Below are positions 31,411-42,640 of a stretch of DNA of 64,000 nt, one piece after another. This DNA is from Symsagittifera roscoffensis. Lineage: Eukaryota; Xenacoelomorpha; Acoela; Convolutidae. Positions within the stretch are counted from its first letter, which is position 1, and each line of letters opens with the position of its first letter. The stretch is from the NCBI RefSeq assembly GCF_963678635.1, contig NC_087065.1:24137254-24201253 (forward strand), read 5' to 3'. The position numbers were made by a program, and so were the translations under genes. Under the pieces are notes generated by a model. The model saw nothing but the letters and a program-made list of their open reading frames with translations, made no database searches and had not been told where the DNA came from.

Positions 31411-33300
31411 TAAAATACTTCAGAACGAAAATCTGAAGGCAGCTCCCGATAAATGACACTTCTTTCTAACACGCGTTAAAAATTTAGGACATAATATAGA
31501 ACGAGAAACTATCACTCCATTAAAATCACGCATTGATGCCATTCAAAAACTTCAGCCACCTACAAATAAAAGAAAATCCAAGAATTCCTTGAAATGTTAA
31601 ATTTTTTAAGTAAATATGTTTACAAAATGCAATTATACTTAAGACCCTTCTATAATATCCTCAGACAACAAAATAATTTTGAATGGACCACTGAACATCA
31701 AACACGATTTGAAGAAGTTAAAAAAAACTTTTAACTGAACAAATTTCAAATACAATTCCAGATCCAAATCAACCATTCTATGCAATTTGCGATGCTTCAA
31801 ACTTTGGCATCGGCGCAGCGTTGCTACAATCCGATAGTGGAACAAATAAAATACTCAAAAACGAAAACATGAAAGCAGCCCCGGACAAATCACTTTTTTC
31901 CTAACACGCGTAAAATTTCTTGGAGACATTATTGAAACAAACACTATAACTCCATTAAATTCATGGATAGACGCAATTCAAAAACTCCAACCTACAAATA
32001 AAAACAAAATCCAAGAATTCCTTGGAATGTTAAATTTCTTAAATAAATATGTATACAAAATGCAATTATACTTAAGGGTTTTCTATAACATCCTTAGACA
32101 ACAAAATAACTTTGAATGGACAACAGAACATCAAACACGATTTGATGAAATCAAAAAAATTTTAACAGAACAAATGTCAAATACAATCCCAGATCCAAAT
32201 CAACCATTTTACGCAAGGTGCGATGTTTCAAATTTTGGCATTGGCGCAGCATTACTACAATCACACAATGGAACCAATAAAATAAATCTTATATCAGCAA
32301 ATTCTCGCTTATTTACACAAGCTGAACTAGGATTTTCTACCCTTATGAGAGAATGCACAGCCATAATATATACACTTACAGATGTGAATTTCTGATACTT
32401 GGATAAAAGAATCCGACAGTTTTCTTTACAGATCACAAACCAATTATATTTCTTTTTACACAAAAACCAAATCCAAACCTTAGAGTTTACAGATTTCAAT
32501 TAAATCTAATGAAATTCGCAAACATACATATATCTTGGATGGCAGGAAATAACATTGCATTACCAGATACACTAAGTAGAAATACACCACCTGAACTACT
32601 TACACGAAAAACTACAATTGGAATACCACAAAATATTAATTTTTTTGCAAAAATTGAAAGAACACCACGATTTGAATGTAAATATGCAGTAAAAACTGAT
32701 ATAGATCAATCACAAATAAACAAATTGCAACATTTTCCACTTCTTTTAGATTGTCAAAATAATCATTATGAAGTTGATTTATTAAGTACATCCACAATTA
32801 AACCAATCCCATGTTCACATTGGATAAAGATTAATACCCAACAAAAGCAAATTAAACAAGAACCACACAAAAAAGACCTTTTTCCATTAATAGAAAAAGA
32901 AAAAATAACTGAAATCATAAATTTATCAGGAACACCAACAAATGATTTAAAATACACAATAAATCAAGTTTTTCACCTTCATGACCCACTTGACACAATT
33001 CCCCAATCAAAATAAGAAGTAGAAAATATTTTTCTACTACCAACAGAAACAATTACAGTACAATCATTACAAAAATACCAAAACTTTGACCCTGTTGTTA
33101 GACAACCCAAACCATGGCGCAAATATAAAACAAAACCAGCAAAAGCTGATACAACAATTTTAGGAAATAAAACACTCCTCCGATCCTTCAGTAATTTTAA
33201 TAATACTACTATAAATGAAAGGACAGATCTTTTAGAATATCAGACACTTGATTTTAAAGTACCCTGTCTTCCTTTAAGTATGATTTTGATAGCAATCAAC
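31411..33300 (+). pseudogene. pol: RT thumb, RNase H and tether (second unit)
   Basis: As in the first unit, thumb and RNase H are duplicated internally (junction about 31,855-31,870). Open at 32,027-32,395 (thumb to RNase H) and 32,509-33,015 (ISWMAGNNIALPDTLSRN through a Lys/Asn/His-rich tether ending DTIPQSK). The tether is longer here than in the first unit because the deletion near 26,925 is absent. Inactive because of stops and the upstream YLGD box. Confidence 0.8.
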
Positions 33301-34860
33301 ATATCACATACACAACTTACAAAAGGACACTCAGGATCAGAAAAAAAACAAACTCAAATTTTACACAAAACTTTTACTTCCCAAATGCACCAATTTGGAT
33401 TAAAGCATTTTGCAACGATTGCATAATATGCCAATTAGATAAACCTTATCCCAATCAAAAACAAATAGCACATAAACAAGATTTTAAAGGACGAAGTCTA
33501 TATTTCAACCAAAGAATTTCATTTGATAGAAAAGGACCAATTTCCCCATCCTTCAAAGGAAACTCTTATATTATGGTCATTGTTGATGCATCCAAATCAA
33601 AAACAAATAGCACAAAAACAAGATTTTAAAGGACAAAGTCTATATTTTAACCATCGCATTTGATTCGATACAAAAGGACCAATTTCACCATCTTCTGAAG
33701 GAAACTCCTACATTATGGTCCTTGTTGGCGCATTCACACATTACGTAGCACTCAACCCAGTACCACACTGTAATGCTTATTACGCATATACAACATTTTA
33801 CGAATATTGGATAGCTAAATTCGGACTACCCGAAATACTAGTCATAGATAACGGCACAGAATTTATAAACAATGAAATCATCACACTATGCCACTTATAT
33901 AATATCAAACATAAACCACGTACATCTCATGCACCTTGAACATATGGATTAGTCGAAGGTATGAGCTGTTCATTACAAAAATACCTTAGATGTATTATTA
34001 ATGGAAATGATACACGATAGACTGAATGGTCAGCAGATGTAAAATTATTCCCTTTATCTTATAATTCACAAATTGCAACAACTTTGGGAATGTCACAATA
34101 CGAAATGGTATTTATTCAAAAAACACCAAAAACAATTATTCTTACAGCAAATGCCCACAAAAATATACAAGGTTATTGTCAACCAAATAAAGATTCAATT
34201 TGTTATAATCTACCACTACATACACCTGATGAAGATCACTTTCATCATCCACAAATTTTAAAATTAGCTTCCGGTACATACCCCGAATGGATTTTAAATG
34301 GAGATAAAAACATATTTAAAAATCGGAACATTTGTTTTAATACCCAATTTCAAAACACAAAAAGGAATTTCTAAAGAGTTACAACCACTCCCAAAAGGAC
34401 CATATCAAATAATTGATAAACCCACTGAAGTAACATACAAACTTACTGACTCAAATAAAAAAGAAATTGTTCAACACCGTAACAACCTGTTTCTTTTTTA
34501 TCCAAAAAAAAACGCATTTCGCGAATTAACTCAATTATATTCTTTCACAGGTTTACAAATTGTTTAGAACAATCCTTAAACAGAACAAAATCAAAACATT
34601 AATATTTAAAAAAATCAGAAAACAATTCAACCTCAAAATGCGCACCCTCAAATACTTTACACATCAGAACCAAAAAAGAAGTAAAAAAATAGAAAAATGA
34701 CAGAAAAAATTTTACCACAGGATCAACAACAAAAATCCGAACATAGAGAATCATCACGACTTAGAAGTCAACCACGAAAAAACTATTAAACATTCATTCC
34801 ACAATCTAAAATATTAAAGAAAGTTGAGTTTCGAAAACAACTTTAATTTTGATTAATGTC
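33300..34860 (+). pseudogene. pol: Integrase of copy A, second unit (broken)
   Basis: Same parts and same stops as the first unit: core at 33,715-33,939 (FTHYVALNPVPHCNA, IDNGTEFINNE), stop before TYGLVEGM at 33,937, and C-terminal frames 34,084-34,374 and 34,298-34,567 with KGPYQIIDKPTEVTYKL. The partial repeat of the zinc domain/core border (about 33,462 and 33,594) is also shared. Catalytic Asp and Glu codons are present but in broken frames. Confidence 0.85.
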
Positions 34861-34909
34861 AATATTCTTTTTAATCACTTTAAATTCTCATATTTTCTTA
34901 ATAACAAAA

Positions 34910-36048
34910 ATTGAAAACTTAAATACCTTTTCAAAATTGCTAATCAACCACCACCACACCAGTTCCACCAACAACTTTCCACGAAACTCCAATAACACCT
35001 ACAACTACCCAAAATCCCCAATCATCAGCACGCATTTCTTTTCAAGACAACCCATACCCTTTTGATGAATGACACGCACGATTATCTGAACCATTAGAAC
35101 CAGTTGTTTGCCAAGCACCTTTAAGCGAACCACAATACGAAGCAACAAATAATTTATATCCCAATTTACAACAAGATCTCAATCGAGTAAGACATTTTAG
35201 TCAAAAACAAAATACACTTGAAACAAATAGACAAAATATTTATCCAAGACGAAACTGAAATTTTCAAACCCCCAGAGTTCATTTTAGTATACCTCAGTCA
35301 CCAACACCAACTACCTCAGAACTTTCTACTAGTACACTACCAGAAACTCCCACACTTGCTTCACAACACAGCATTTCAAATATTTCATCAGACTATTTAG
35401 GTTCAACTCCAACATCAGAGCAAATTCGAGAAAATTTTTTTAACACCCCAGAATCCACCAATTGGACAACAAACTCATATACTCAAGGTGAACCCAACAT
35501 AGTAAATGAACCAATAGATATTTCTTCTGATACAACATTATCAACCCTGCCAGAAACACTTTCACTTCCATCAACACCATCGATAAGTCAAATATCACCA
35601 ACATTTTTTCCCCTAAATTTTCCAACAAATCTTGACGCCGCATACCAATAACAATCATCCACAAATACCCCCTACGATTAGATTGGAATACTTTCGTAGC
35701 AGCCCCCCTCATTATTTTAACAACATCAAGAAAGTAGTCGACTTCACAATTGGGCAACTAAGTAGATTACAATATAGACAAAATATTCACAAAGATATTC
35801 AAGAACACAATATTCAAATACTCCAACAAAACAGTCTCAAATTAAAGTTTGAAATCACAGTAAGACTCAACAACATTGTTCAACACCCTTTTCCCCTAAG
35901 TCCACCAAATATAACAGCTCAATCGTTACCTCCCCTATTTATAACAACTGAATTCATATTTAAATACGACAGATATACCAAAAAGACAATTGGATATATA
36001 ACCTTTTACAACTCATATTCAGGATTATCATACACATGCATATTTTAA
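34910..36048 (+). pseudogene. ORF-P, second unit
   Basis: Same protein as at 30,040-31,140, here directly after the 912-bp deletion. Last frame 35,632-36,048. It ends with a stop overlapping the env ATG at 36,036. Because the sequence past 36,105 continues into env, this is the unit that preserves the ORF-P/env junction as in copy B. Confidence 0.55.
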
Positions 36049-38250
36049 AGATCTTTACATTTCAACACCTTCTTTTTCTAATTTTTTCAGAACAAAACAC
36101 AAATCCATCTCCTCGCACAGGACCTCAGGATTTATTAGTAACACACTATGATTGTGACGAAAACGAACAAAAAACACTACACAAGTATGCTATATAACAA
36201 GTAACACAATGCGAATCAGAACCACAAGCTATAGAAACCACAAATAGAATCGCTAGATTATACTCGAAAGCCCGAGCAACGACACCTACAGGCTATAAAT
36301 TTACATGGACATTTTCCGAAAAGAAGGTACATTGTTCACAAGTTTTCAATAGAAATAAAAACCGACTTGATCACGAATCTTCCAATCAAAGCAATATAGA
36401 AAGACTCTTACATCTAAAACCCGACGATTGTAAAAATGAATTACTCAGATTAAATTTGACGAAAAAAACTCAAACAGAAAAATAGTAAACTTTCACCGAC
36501 TCTGCACACCAAGCAGAACTTGAAAGATACCAAGGACATATTAAATTAGACGAATACCCATAAAATGGTGCACAAGTAAAAGATTAACTTATGATCTTCA
36601 CGACATCTGTAATATAGAAAATAGATTAACACGTTTTCAAATCTATCAAGGCCCCAGAATTTGCATGTAAATATAAAAATCCACTCTATAAAACACAATA
36701 CTCTGAAATACTTGTCGAATACGAACAAGGTTTCGATATGACCACTGGAAAAATAAAATATGATCCCTATGCAACACATCAACCTATCAATGAAGGAACC
36801 TCATACATCCCAGTAAATCTTCTTAGAAACGCAGGAAACGTTCGTGGAAAAGTAAAACCACAAGACACTGAAAGTACACGTTTACAAGAACTATCACTAA
36901 TGAATAGTACATATTTTGGCGCAATTCGTTATGACATCCACCTAGACATGAAATAAGATTACAAAATTAGTAGAATTTTTCAAGAAAGGTCACTTTCAGA
37001 ATTAGAAACATTACATCAACTATGTGAATTAGAAAGAACCCAGAATTTACAATCGCTAGCACTAGCAGTTCTAAAAATACCTTACGCAGGATATCTATTA
37101 TCTGGAAATAGATCAAACTTCTTTGATTATAAAGGAAACATCTTATAGTTTTATACTTGCACCAAAAAAGTATCAACATTATATGTTTTTGAAGATAAGC
37201 CTTGTTATAAACGAATCCAAGTAATAAAGTACATTTTGTTGATACACTTTCAAGAAGATTATTTTTTTGGGATGCCGGAGTCCCATGTGGATCAAAAAAT
37301 AGCCACAAAGTCGTACAATTAAACCCCGATGAAGAAAAATACTACCTACTTACACCATAGCCCACATTAATGCAACCATTAAAAAAGTTTTCACCCGAAA
37401 GTATTCGAGCTATTACTCCGATCCCAATATCGATTTACAATCGATAGGAATATTTTCTAAATCAGATATACAACATCACATTCGTACACAACAATTTCAA
37501 GAACTATTAACACAAATGGACACTATACAACGACAATCGATAGATCAAAATTTACGAAAACTTGCAAAAACCGCAGCCTTTTCAGATATCTACACACAAG
37601 ACTACAGCGGATATTTTAAAGATATTGATGACTACATATATTTAAACGGCGAAAAATGTAGACCACCAGGTATCTCATCAATAAATATTTTTAGCTTCGT
37701 AACTTTGAAAACCGAAATTCTTGCCTTTCTATGTTGGCCCTATTACATCTTAGAAAGATTGACTATATTATACGCAATGTTTTTTATTGGATTTCTTTTC
37801 TCATTACTAAAAGGAACCTATAACACATGCGCAATAGATACGCAAGTAAACCGACCAGCAAGCGTAGCACCCATACTATTTGCAGGATTTTTTGGAATAT
37901 TTTCATCAATAAACAAAATACTCTTAGATGCACAAATCAAAGAAGACAATACAAAACTATCAACAAAACCGAACACCTACAACGAATCGCAAAATAATAC
38001 GAATGTGTTACCTACAGCACCACAATTACCAAATTTACATCACAACCATCCATTATCATTAGTTTCACGAAATTTTAGAAACCTAGCAATCACAAAGCCT
38101 ACAAACATAAGATCTAGCAACATACAAAACCCCATTCAACATATAGTAACACAACATCCCCAAAATGACAAAACATATGAACAAATAATTGAACAGCCCC
38201 ATACCACCACTTTTCAATCTCAGAATAATCATTTTTTCAGCCCACGATGA
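36036..38250 (+). pseudogene. env: env-like gene, copy A (broken)
   Basis: Starts at ATG 36,036 with a signal-peptide pattern (MHILK, then hydrophobic HLLFLIF and a small residue before EQN). An ectodomain region follows with scattered Cys, interrupted by many stops (about 36,198, 36,483, 36,955 and 37,147). The last part (37,516-38,250) is open and has hydrophobic segments (AFLCWPYYILERLTILYAMF; PILFAGFFGIFSSI) and a Pro/Asn/Gln-rich tail. Copy B covers the same at 47,721-50,327. Order after pol, signal peptide and membrane segments argue for an envelope glycoprotein. No furin site or fusion peptide was recognised. Non-functional. Confidence 0.6.
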
Positions 38251-40053
38251 GCAAAAAAATTGGATGACTCCATCGTTCAAACTACCACCCTGCCAATTTC
38301 CAAACCCCAATCCCCATTATCCCACTTTTTTTTTCCGCAACCTGATTCACCTCAAATTAACACATCATCAGGCATGAATTCTGATACTAACTCAGATATC
38401 ACAGTTTTTCCATTTATATCACAATTTGAAAATTTCGACTTAGAAACCCCCGATGAATTTGCCGACTCCGAACCATCCCCTTCTACTCCTTCTCAAACCA
38501 GCCCCTCTACCTTTTCCAAACCTCCCTTTCAACTCATCCACTCTCAAACCCATTGTATATCCCCCTCTACTCCTTCTCACGTTTCCCAAGTAACTTCAAC
38601 CTACTCCCCATTTATCTCTGAACGTTCCACAAACAATTCCCTTGACAACATCCAAATATCTGATGAACTAAACAACCTCATAACACTACAGCATCAATTA
38701 CAATACCCCTACACTCTAACTATTCACCAACTATCATCAACAAAAACATCATCAAATCCACCAACTCCTACACCCACTTCAGATTACACTCCATCATTAG
38801 CCCAATCATCCACATCAACAGAATCATCCACTAGTACTAACCATGCTTAGAGAACTTTTAAACGAATATTCCCAAATCACCCGTTCCCATCCAAACCCGG
38901 AACCGCCCGAGAATATGTTAACCACCCAGACCACACCAATACAGCCAAATACCTCAAAGTAACCCTACCTTTATTTCCCCAATACACACTAAACCAATCC
39001 GACACTAACCCTGAACCACATAATTTTGTAGATGAACATGTATTAATACCTACACTTCATTGGACAGCTTACTATAATTATACTAATCCTCTTACCTTAC
39101 CACTCCTTAATACCGCAAGATATTGAAAGAAATAAGAACGAATTGTTTAGACTAACAACAGCACTAACACCCCGACAATTTACATACATAGGGTTTTAAA
39201 AAATACTGAAAACCTCACCGCACCACAAGCTAACGACTATTCAAGTGAATATTATGATCACAACATCATCAGGCCTAATCACGATAAACTTCTTGACGAA
39301 GATCAATTTGCAAACCCACAACTAACAGAAAAATTCTTTATTAAAACATCTCACTTATTCACACATAGTATATTAGATAAAAAGCATGACCACATCATCT
39401 CAGAAGCACTATTTGACATCCAAGCATATGAATCATTTTACGAAAAGTTTGAAACTTTTTCACTAAATTTTCATTTCCTTACACCAAAAGAACGTGATTT
39501 GAACTGTTCACACGACATCATGTTGAGAACTAAACAAACGCACACCAACACTTATTATCGTTTCATACAAAATCATTTTGATTTACACACACCATAACGA
39601 CAACCTCACCACAGATTTCAATTCATTAATTCTAAATACACCTCACCGCTTTTCCTTAATTTCACATACTGTATTAAAAATACGAACCTTCAAGGCATCC
39701 TCCGAACTTATGACCCCATCACCCAGATGTATATATTCTGTCCTCTCACCAAGACCTTCAATGACAAAGAATCCCGACCCCTAATAGTTCCGCATGAATA
39801 TATTCAACCTATAGAATTACCCATTTTAGAATTCATTCACAATAGTAAATATAATCACAAAATTTACAATTTAATTCAGAACACACCTCATGAATTTTCA
39901 GTTGGCACTGAAGAACTAAAAACAATTAAAGCACTCCAATTGCTTTGGCCACTGCTTCAAACTAAAAAGATCATTCGCATATTAGCAAAGTTACTAACCA
40001 CATCAGACACTATTTACAATATTTTTCCTCATGGCTTCTTTCCAGATGATTAG
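38247..40053 (+). pseudogene. ORF-X, copy A (3'-terminal gene, unknown)
   Basis: ATG at 38,247 overlaps the env stop (ATGA), as in copy B. The first part is Ser/Thr/Pro-rich (about 200 codons, open 38,260-38,850). It then becomes globular-looking: FPNHPFPSKPGTAREYVNHP (about 38,870), PTLHWTAYYNYTNPLTL (about 39,050), and the last frame 39,727-40,053. The stop TAG at 40,051 is immediately followed by GTAAGC. Frameshifts at about 38,330 and 38,850 and stops at 39,123 and 39,595 break it. I recognise no family. A gene downstream of env is unusual for a Ty3 element. Confidence 0.6.
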
Positions 40054-40137
40054 GTAAGCATGAATTGAATAATTTAAAACTAACTATTTCAAAATTGAAA
40101 CTAAGCATTCGTTTTAATTGTTTTATATTTACTTTAG
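40054..40137 (+). other. Possible short intron after ORF-X, copy A
   Basis: GTAAGC at 40,054 directly after the TAG stop and TATTTACTTTAG ending at 40,137 give an 84-bp candidate intron. Copy B keeps GTAAGT (46,318 down) and TTCATCAG (ending 46,240), 79 bp, with different internal sequence. Splicing is inferred from pattern only. Confidence 0.35.
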
Positions 40138-41261
40138 TCTTCACATCACGATCATCAACAAACAAGGAAAAAACAAATAAAATACAATCTCTTTTATCCA
40201 TTAAAAAACTTACTTAACCAATAGCACTAAATGATGCAGTAAAATTTCATGATCAAAGTAGTAAATTTCTCTATAAACTCTTTTCCCTAAAGTAGTAAAA
40301 CTCAATAAGATGAAAACCATTTAATAATTTCAAACCCCCACAAAGCAGTAAATTTAATTTCAAAGCAGTAAATTTATACAGAGAAGAAAGCAGTACTAAC
40401 CTTTAAATATCTTTCTATTCAATCGCACAAGAATTGTATCCAAAGTCACACAGCTCGCCCACAACAAATTGTTTAAAATAAAGAATTCAAACTTTAACTT
40501 TCACTAACAACAACTCAAACAAGCGATAACAAGTTTCCAACTTTCCTTTAACCCGGTTGGAAAGGAATTATATAAAAACCTAAACTAACCAACGCAGCTT
40601 GCTAAACACCATAAACCACAAACTAACAGCATGACTAAGAAAAGAAAACCCACGGTACCCAAACCGAATCAACCCAGCTTAGGAACCGGATAATTTATTC
40701 TTTTGAAGACTATTACCAAGTCTAAAAAACAAAATAATAAAACACCAAAAAGTCGCAAGACAAACACAAACCAAAAACAATTTGATTTGTTGAGAATAGG
40801 ACACAACCAAAGCAACAAAGGAAAAAACCTGAAACAAAATAACACAAAACTTTAGCACAAAACAGGACCCCTAAAAAACCAGCATGCAATCATACCCTCA
40901 CTCCTGGCCTAAACCGCCAGAAGAGGACGTCCTGAGCATGCTCCATAGCCGGCCTAACCCACCGTGCAACACCCACGCTTTGTGACCACTCCGTATTTTT
41001 GACAAGAGGTACTCAAGGGTGAGTAACTCTTAAAAACAACTGAACTAAAATTAAAACGCTTTTGCGAAAACAATTATCCGAATCATAGATCATACACAAA
41101 CACAAAGACGAGCATCCAGAAACTGGACGATCCCATCACACTCGACCTACAGAATGGCTAAACACAACCGATATGCCGCTCACAATCACGACTCAAAAGG
41201 ATTTAGAGTACGACTTGACTTCGCAGAAAATGACTTCATTGAACCAGACCAATGACCACCA
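40138..41261 (+). other. Conserved non-coding 3' tail of copy A
   Basis: No gene. Contains short AAGCAGTAAATTT-type repeats (about 40,270-40,390), a GC-rich block (about 40,865-41,035), and CTTTTGCGAAAA (41,060). Nearly all of it is matched, inverted, by 45,100-46,200 in copy B. Some 300 bp present in B (about 44,745-45,055) are missing from A just before the LTR. Confidence 0.6.
40865..41035 (+). other. Conserved GC-rich block with hairpin
   Basis: About 170 bases of much higher GC than their surroundings, strongly conserved with copy B (45,300-45,480, minus). It includes TACTCA at 41,010-41,015 and TGAGTA at 41,020-41,025 forming a 6-bp stem with loop AGGG. In copy B the stem is unchanged and the loop differs. 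Also holds AGGACGTCCT (copy B: AGGACGAAGTCCT), a second stem. Possibly a structured RNA element. Confidence 0.5.
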
Positions 41262-41326
41262 TCACTATAAAATATTTAATACTAACCAATCATACTCCAT
41301 CAAACTAACAACCTGTTTATTTGTAA

Positions 41327-41354
41327 GTGTTGAAACTACTTGTAGTTTCAACAC
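41327..41354. other. LTR hairpin, variant 1 (13-bp stem)
   Basis: GTGTTGAAACTAC and GTAGTTTCAACAC form a perfect 13-bp stem with a 2-nt centre. Relative to the copies at 42,367 and 44,597, two base pairs differ and both arms changed together (C-G to T-A and T-A to C-G). Confidence 0.8.
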
Positions 41355-41661
41355 CAGAACAATTTGAAATTAACTATGAATACAGTTGTTCTCATTCTGG
41401 AACTAACTCGCGTAAACCGGTGTACGCTAGATCTATCGAGACTTGGAGATATAAGAGTAAGGTTAAGATTGGTATTAGACTAAAAAGTTTCACGACTCTA
41501 TCCGGCCGAAAATATGATAGCGTGACGAGCAGACGGTGTACCTTATCTGAAATTACTCTATGAGTATAGTAACCAATACATAAGTCATCTGGTGCGACCA
41601 AAAGTCTCAAACAGACCTTAACTAACCTAGACTTAGACAAAATTAGATTAGAATTAGACAA

Positions 41662-41688
41662 ATATAACATTTAAAAAAAATGTTATAT
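41662..41688 (+). promoter_or_regulatory. Hairpin enclosing the start codon of the LTR-encoded ORF
   Basis: ATATAACATTT (41,662-41,672) pairs with AAATGTTATAT (41,678-41,688) across A5. The ATG of the small ORF (41,680-41,682) is in the right arm. In copy B only a shorter AACATT/AATGTT pairing is present, so conservation is partial. Confidence 0.4.
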
Positions 41689-41886
41689 GACAAAAACTTA
41701 GTAGATATGTCTCTACGGCTCAATAGATCAGATCCAATATTCCGAACAATACGAGAACAACGCAGTATTGGAAGAAGACGTCGCACAAGAGACGACATGC
41801 GATTTGAAAGAAATCTATCAATCGATTTCATGATTTACAACAAAAACGAGATCAAACTATTCTATTTAGGATACTACCAGCAGTAA
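41680..41886 (+). CDS. LTR-encoded small ORF, copy A (68 aa)
   Basis: ATG at 41,680. The protein is Arg-rich, with MSLRLNRSDP, a central RRRRTRDDMR and RNLSIDFM. A homologous ORF of 66 codons is in the LTR of copy B (63,262-63,462, minus), aligned without gaps through the first 50 residues; shared: MSLRLNRS, TIRE, RTRDDMR, RNL-I-FM. Most differences leave the frame open, which suggests past protein selection. Family unknown. Arg-rich composition could mean RNA or nuclear targeting (inference). Confidence 0.65.
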   Translation: MLYDKNLVDMSLRLNRSDPIFRTIREQRSIGRRRRTRDDMRFERNLSIDFMIYNKNEIKLFYLGYYQQ

Positions 41887-42129
41887 ATTTAAATTTTCAA
41901 TTACTGACATAATATTTGAAAGACTATTTTCAAATAGCCTTTCATGGTGCTAAACCTAATAATTGTACAATAACGATTGATAAAAACAACACTTGAGGTT
42001 TTCCTTAAATCAGCTGTAAATTAAATAACATCTTGAAAAATTTTCTATTGAGTATAAAAATACAAAATTAGTTAGTTTAAATCATAAATTGTTGGTATAT
42101 ATAAATCATCTCTTCATCCCAGCTTCATC

Positions 42130-42248
42130 ACCTATTATCATTATCCTCATATTGGGAAAACACATGTACTTGACATCTTTTCTGTAAATAAAATGATCAA
42201 GAAGTTTGTCTCTTTTTGTTGGAAAATTGAAAATTAGGGCCAAGAATT
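42130..42248. other. Short segment between two LTR-like repeats
   Basis: Contains AATAAA at 42,187-42,192, about 130 bases after the TATA-like box, so it could be the polyadenylation part of the LTR. It does not match copy B after its LTR, so the assignment is open. Confidence 0.35.
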
Positions 42249-42640
42249 TGGAACCAGATCTAAACTAGTATTTATCATTGGTTATTATTATGATATTTTA
42301 TCTCTATAAAATATTTAATACTAACCAATCATGTTCCATCTAACTAACAACCCACTTATTTGTAACTGCTGAAATTACTTGTAATTTCAGCACCAGAGAG
42401 ATTTGAATTTAACTTAGAACTTAGTTGCCTCTCCAAGAAAGAGACCTACTCGCAATAAACCAGTATACTCTAGCTCTATTGAGACTATTTGAGACTAGCA
42501 CATACAAGAGTAAGATTAAAATCGGTATTAGACTAAGAAGTTGCACAAATCTATCCGGCCGAAAATAAGATAGCGTGACGAGCAGACGGTGTACCTTATC
42601 TGAAATTACTCAATGAGTTAGACCCCAACACATAACTCAA
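42249..42640 (+). repeat. Truncated LTR start
   Basis: Begins TGGAACCAGATC and runs to AACTCA near 42,640. It matches 44,741-44,335 (minus) over its length and 41,262-41,560 in part. It contains the palindrome TGCTGAAATTAC-TT-GTAATTTCAGCA at 42,367-42,392. It breaks off at the same point as the copy at 44,335. Confidence 0.75.

Larger units (their letters stand above)
31195..36105 (+). repeat. Tandem duplication 3, second unit (4.9 kb)
   Basis: Second copy of 25,384-31,194, lacking 912 bp that correspond to 29,087-29,998. After 36,105 it continues into env and the 3' part of the element, which the first unit lacks. Very high identity to the first unit, including shared stops and the YLGD box (31,343-31,354). 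The duplication is therefore much younger than the element's decay. Confidence 0.93.
41262..42129 (+). repeat. LTR-like repeat of copy A
   Basis: From CTATAAAATATTTAATAC to about CAGCTTCATC (42,129). The left part matches 42,249-42,640 and, inverted, 44,335-44,741. The middle and right parts match, inverted, 63,010-63,677. Direct orientation at both ends of copy B makes it an LTR rather than a terminal inverted repeat. The true start appears to be TGGAACC (seen at 42,249 and 44,741), and the first 100 or so bases are lost here. A TATAAAAA lies at 42,053-42,060. The right border is uncertain. Confidence 0.7.

Noticed and set aside
36060..36095. Pyrimidine tract ending TTTTTTCAG as an env splice acceptor
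   Set aside because: The tract encodes the hydrophobic core of the env signal peptide, which starts at ATG 36,036; in copy B the AG is replaced (CCG) while the coding is kept.
40865..41035. Hammerhead ribozyme in the GC-rich block
   Set aside because: The AGGAC/GTCCT stem and CTGAG resemble parts of the motif, but the CTGANGA and GAAA core is not present in the right order.
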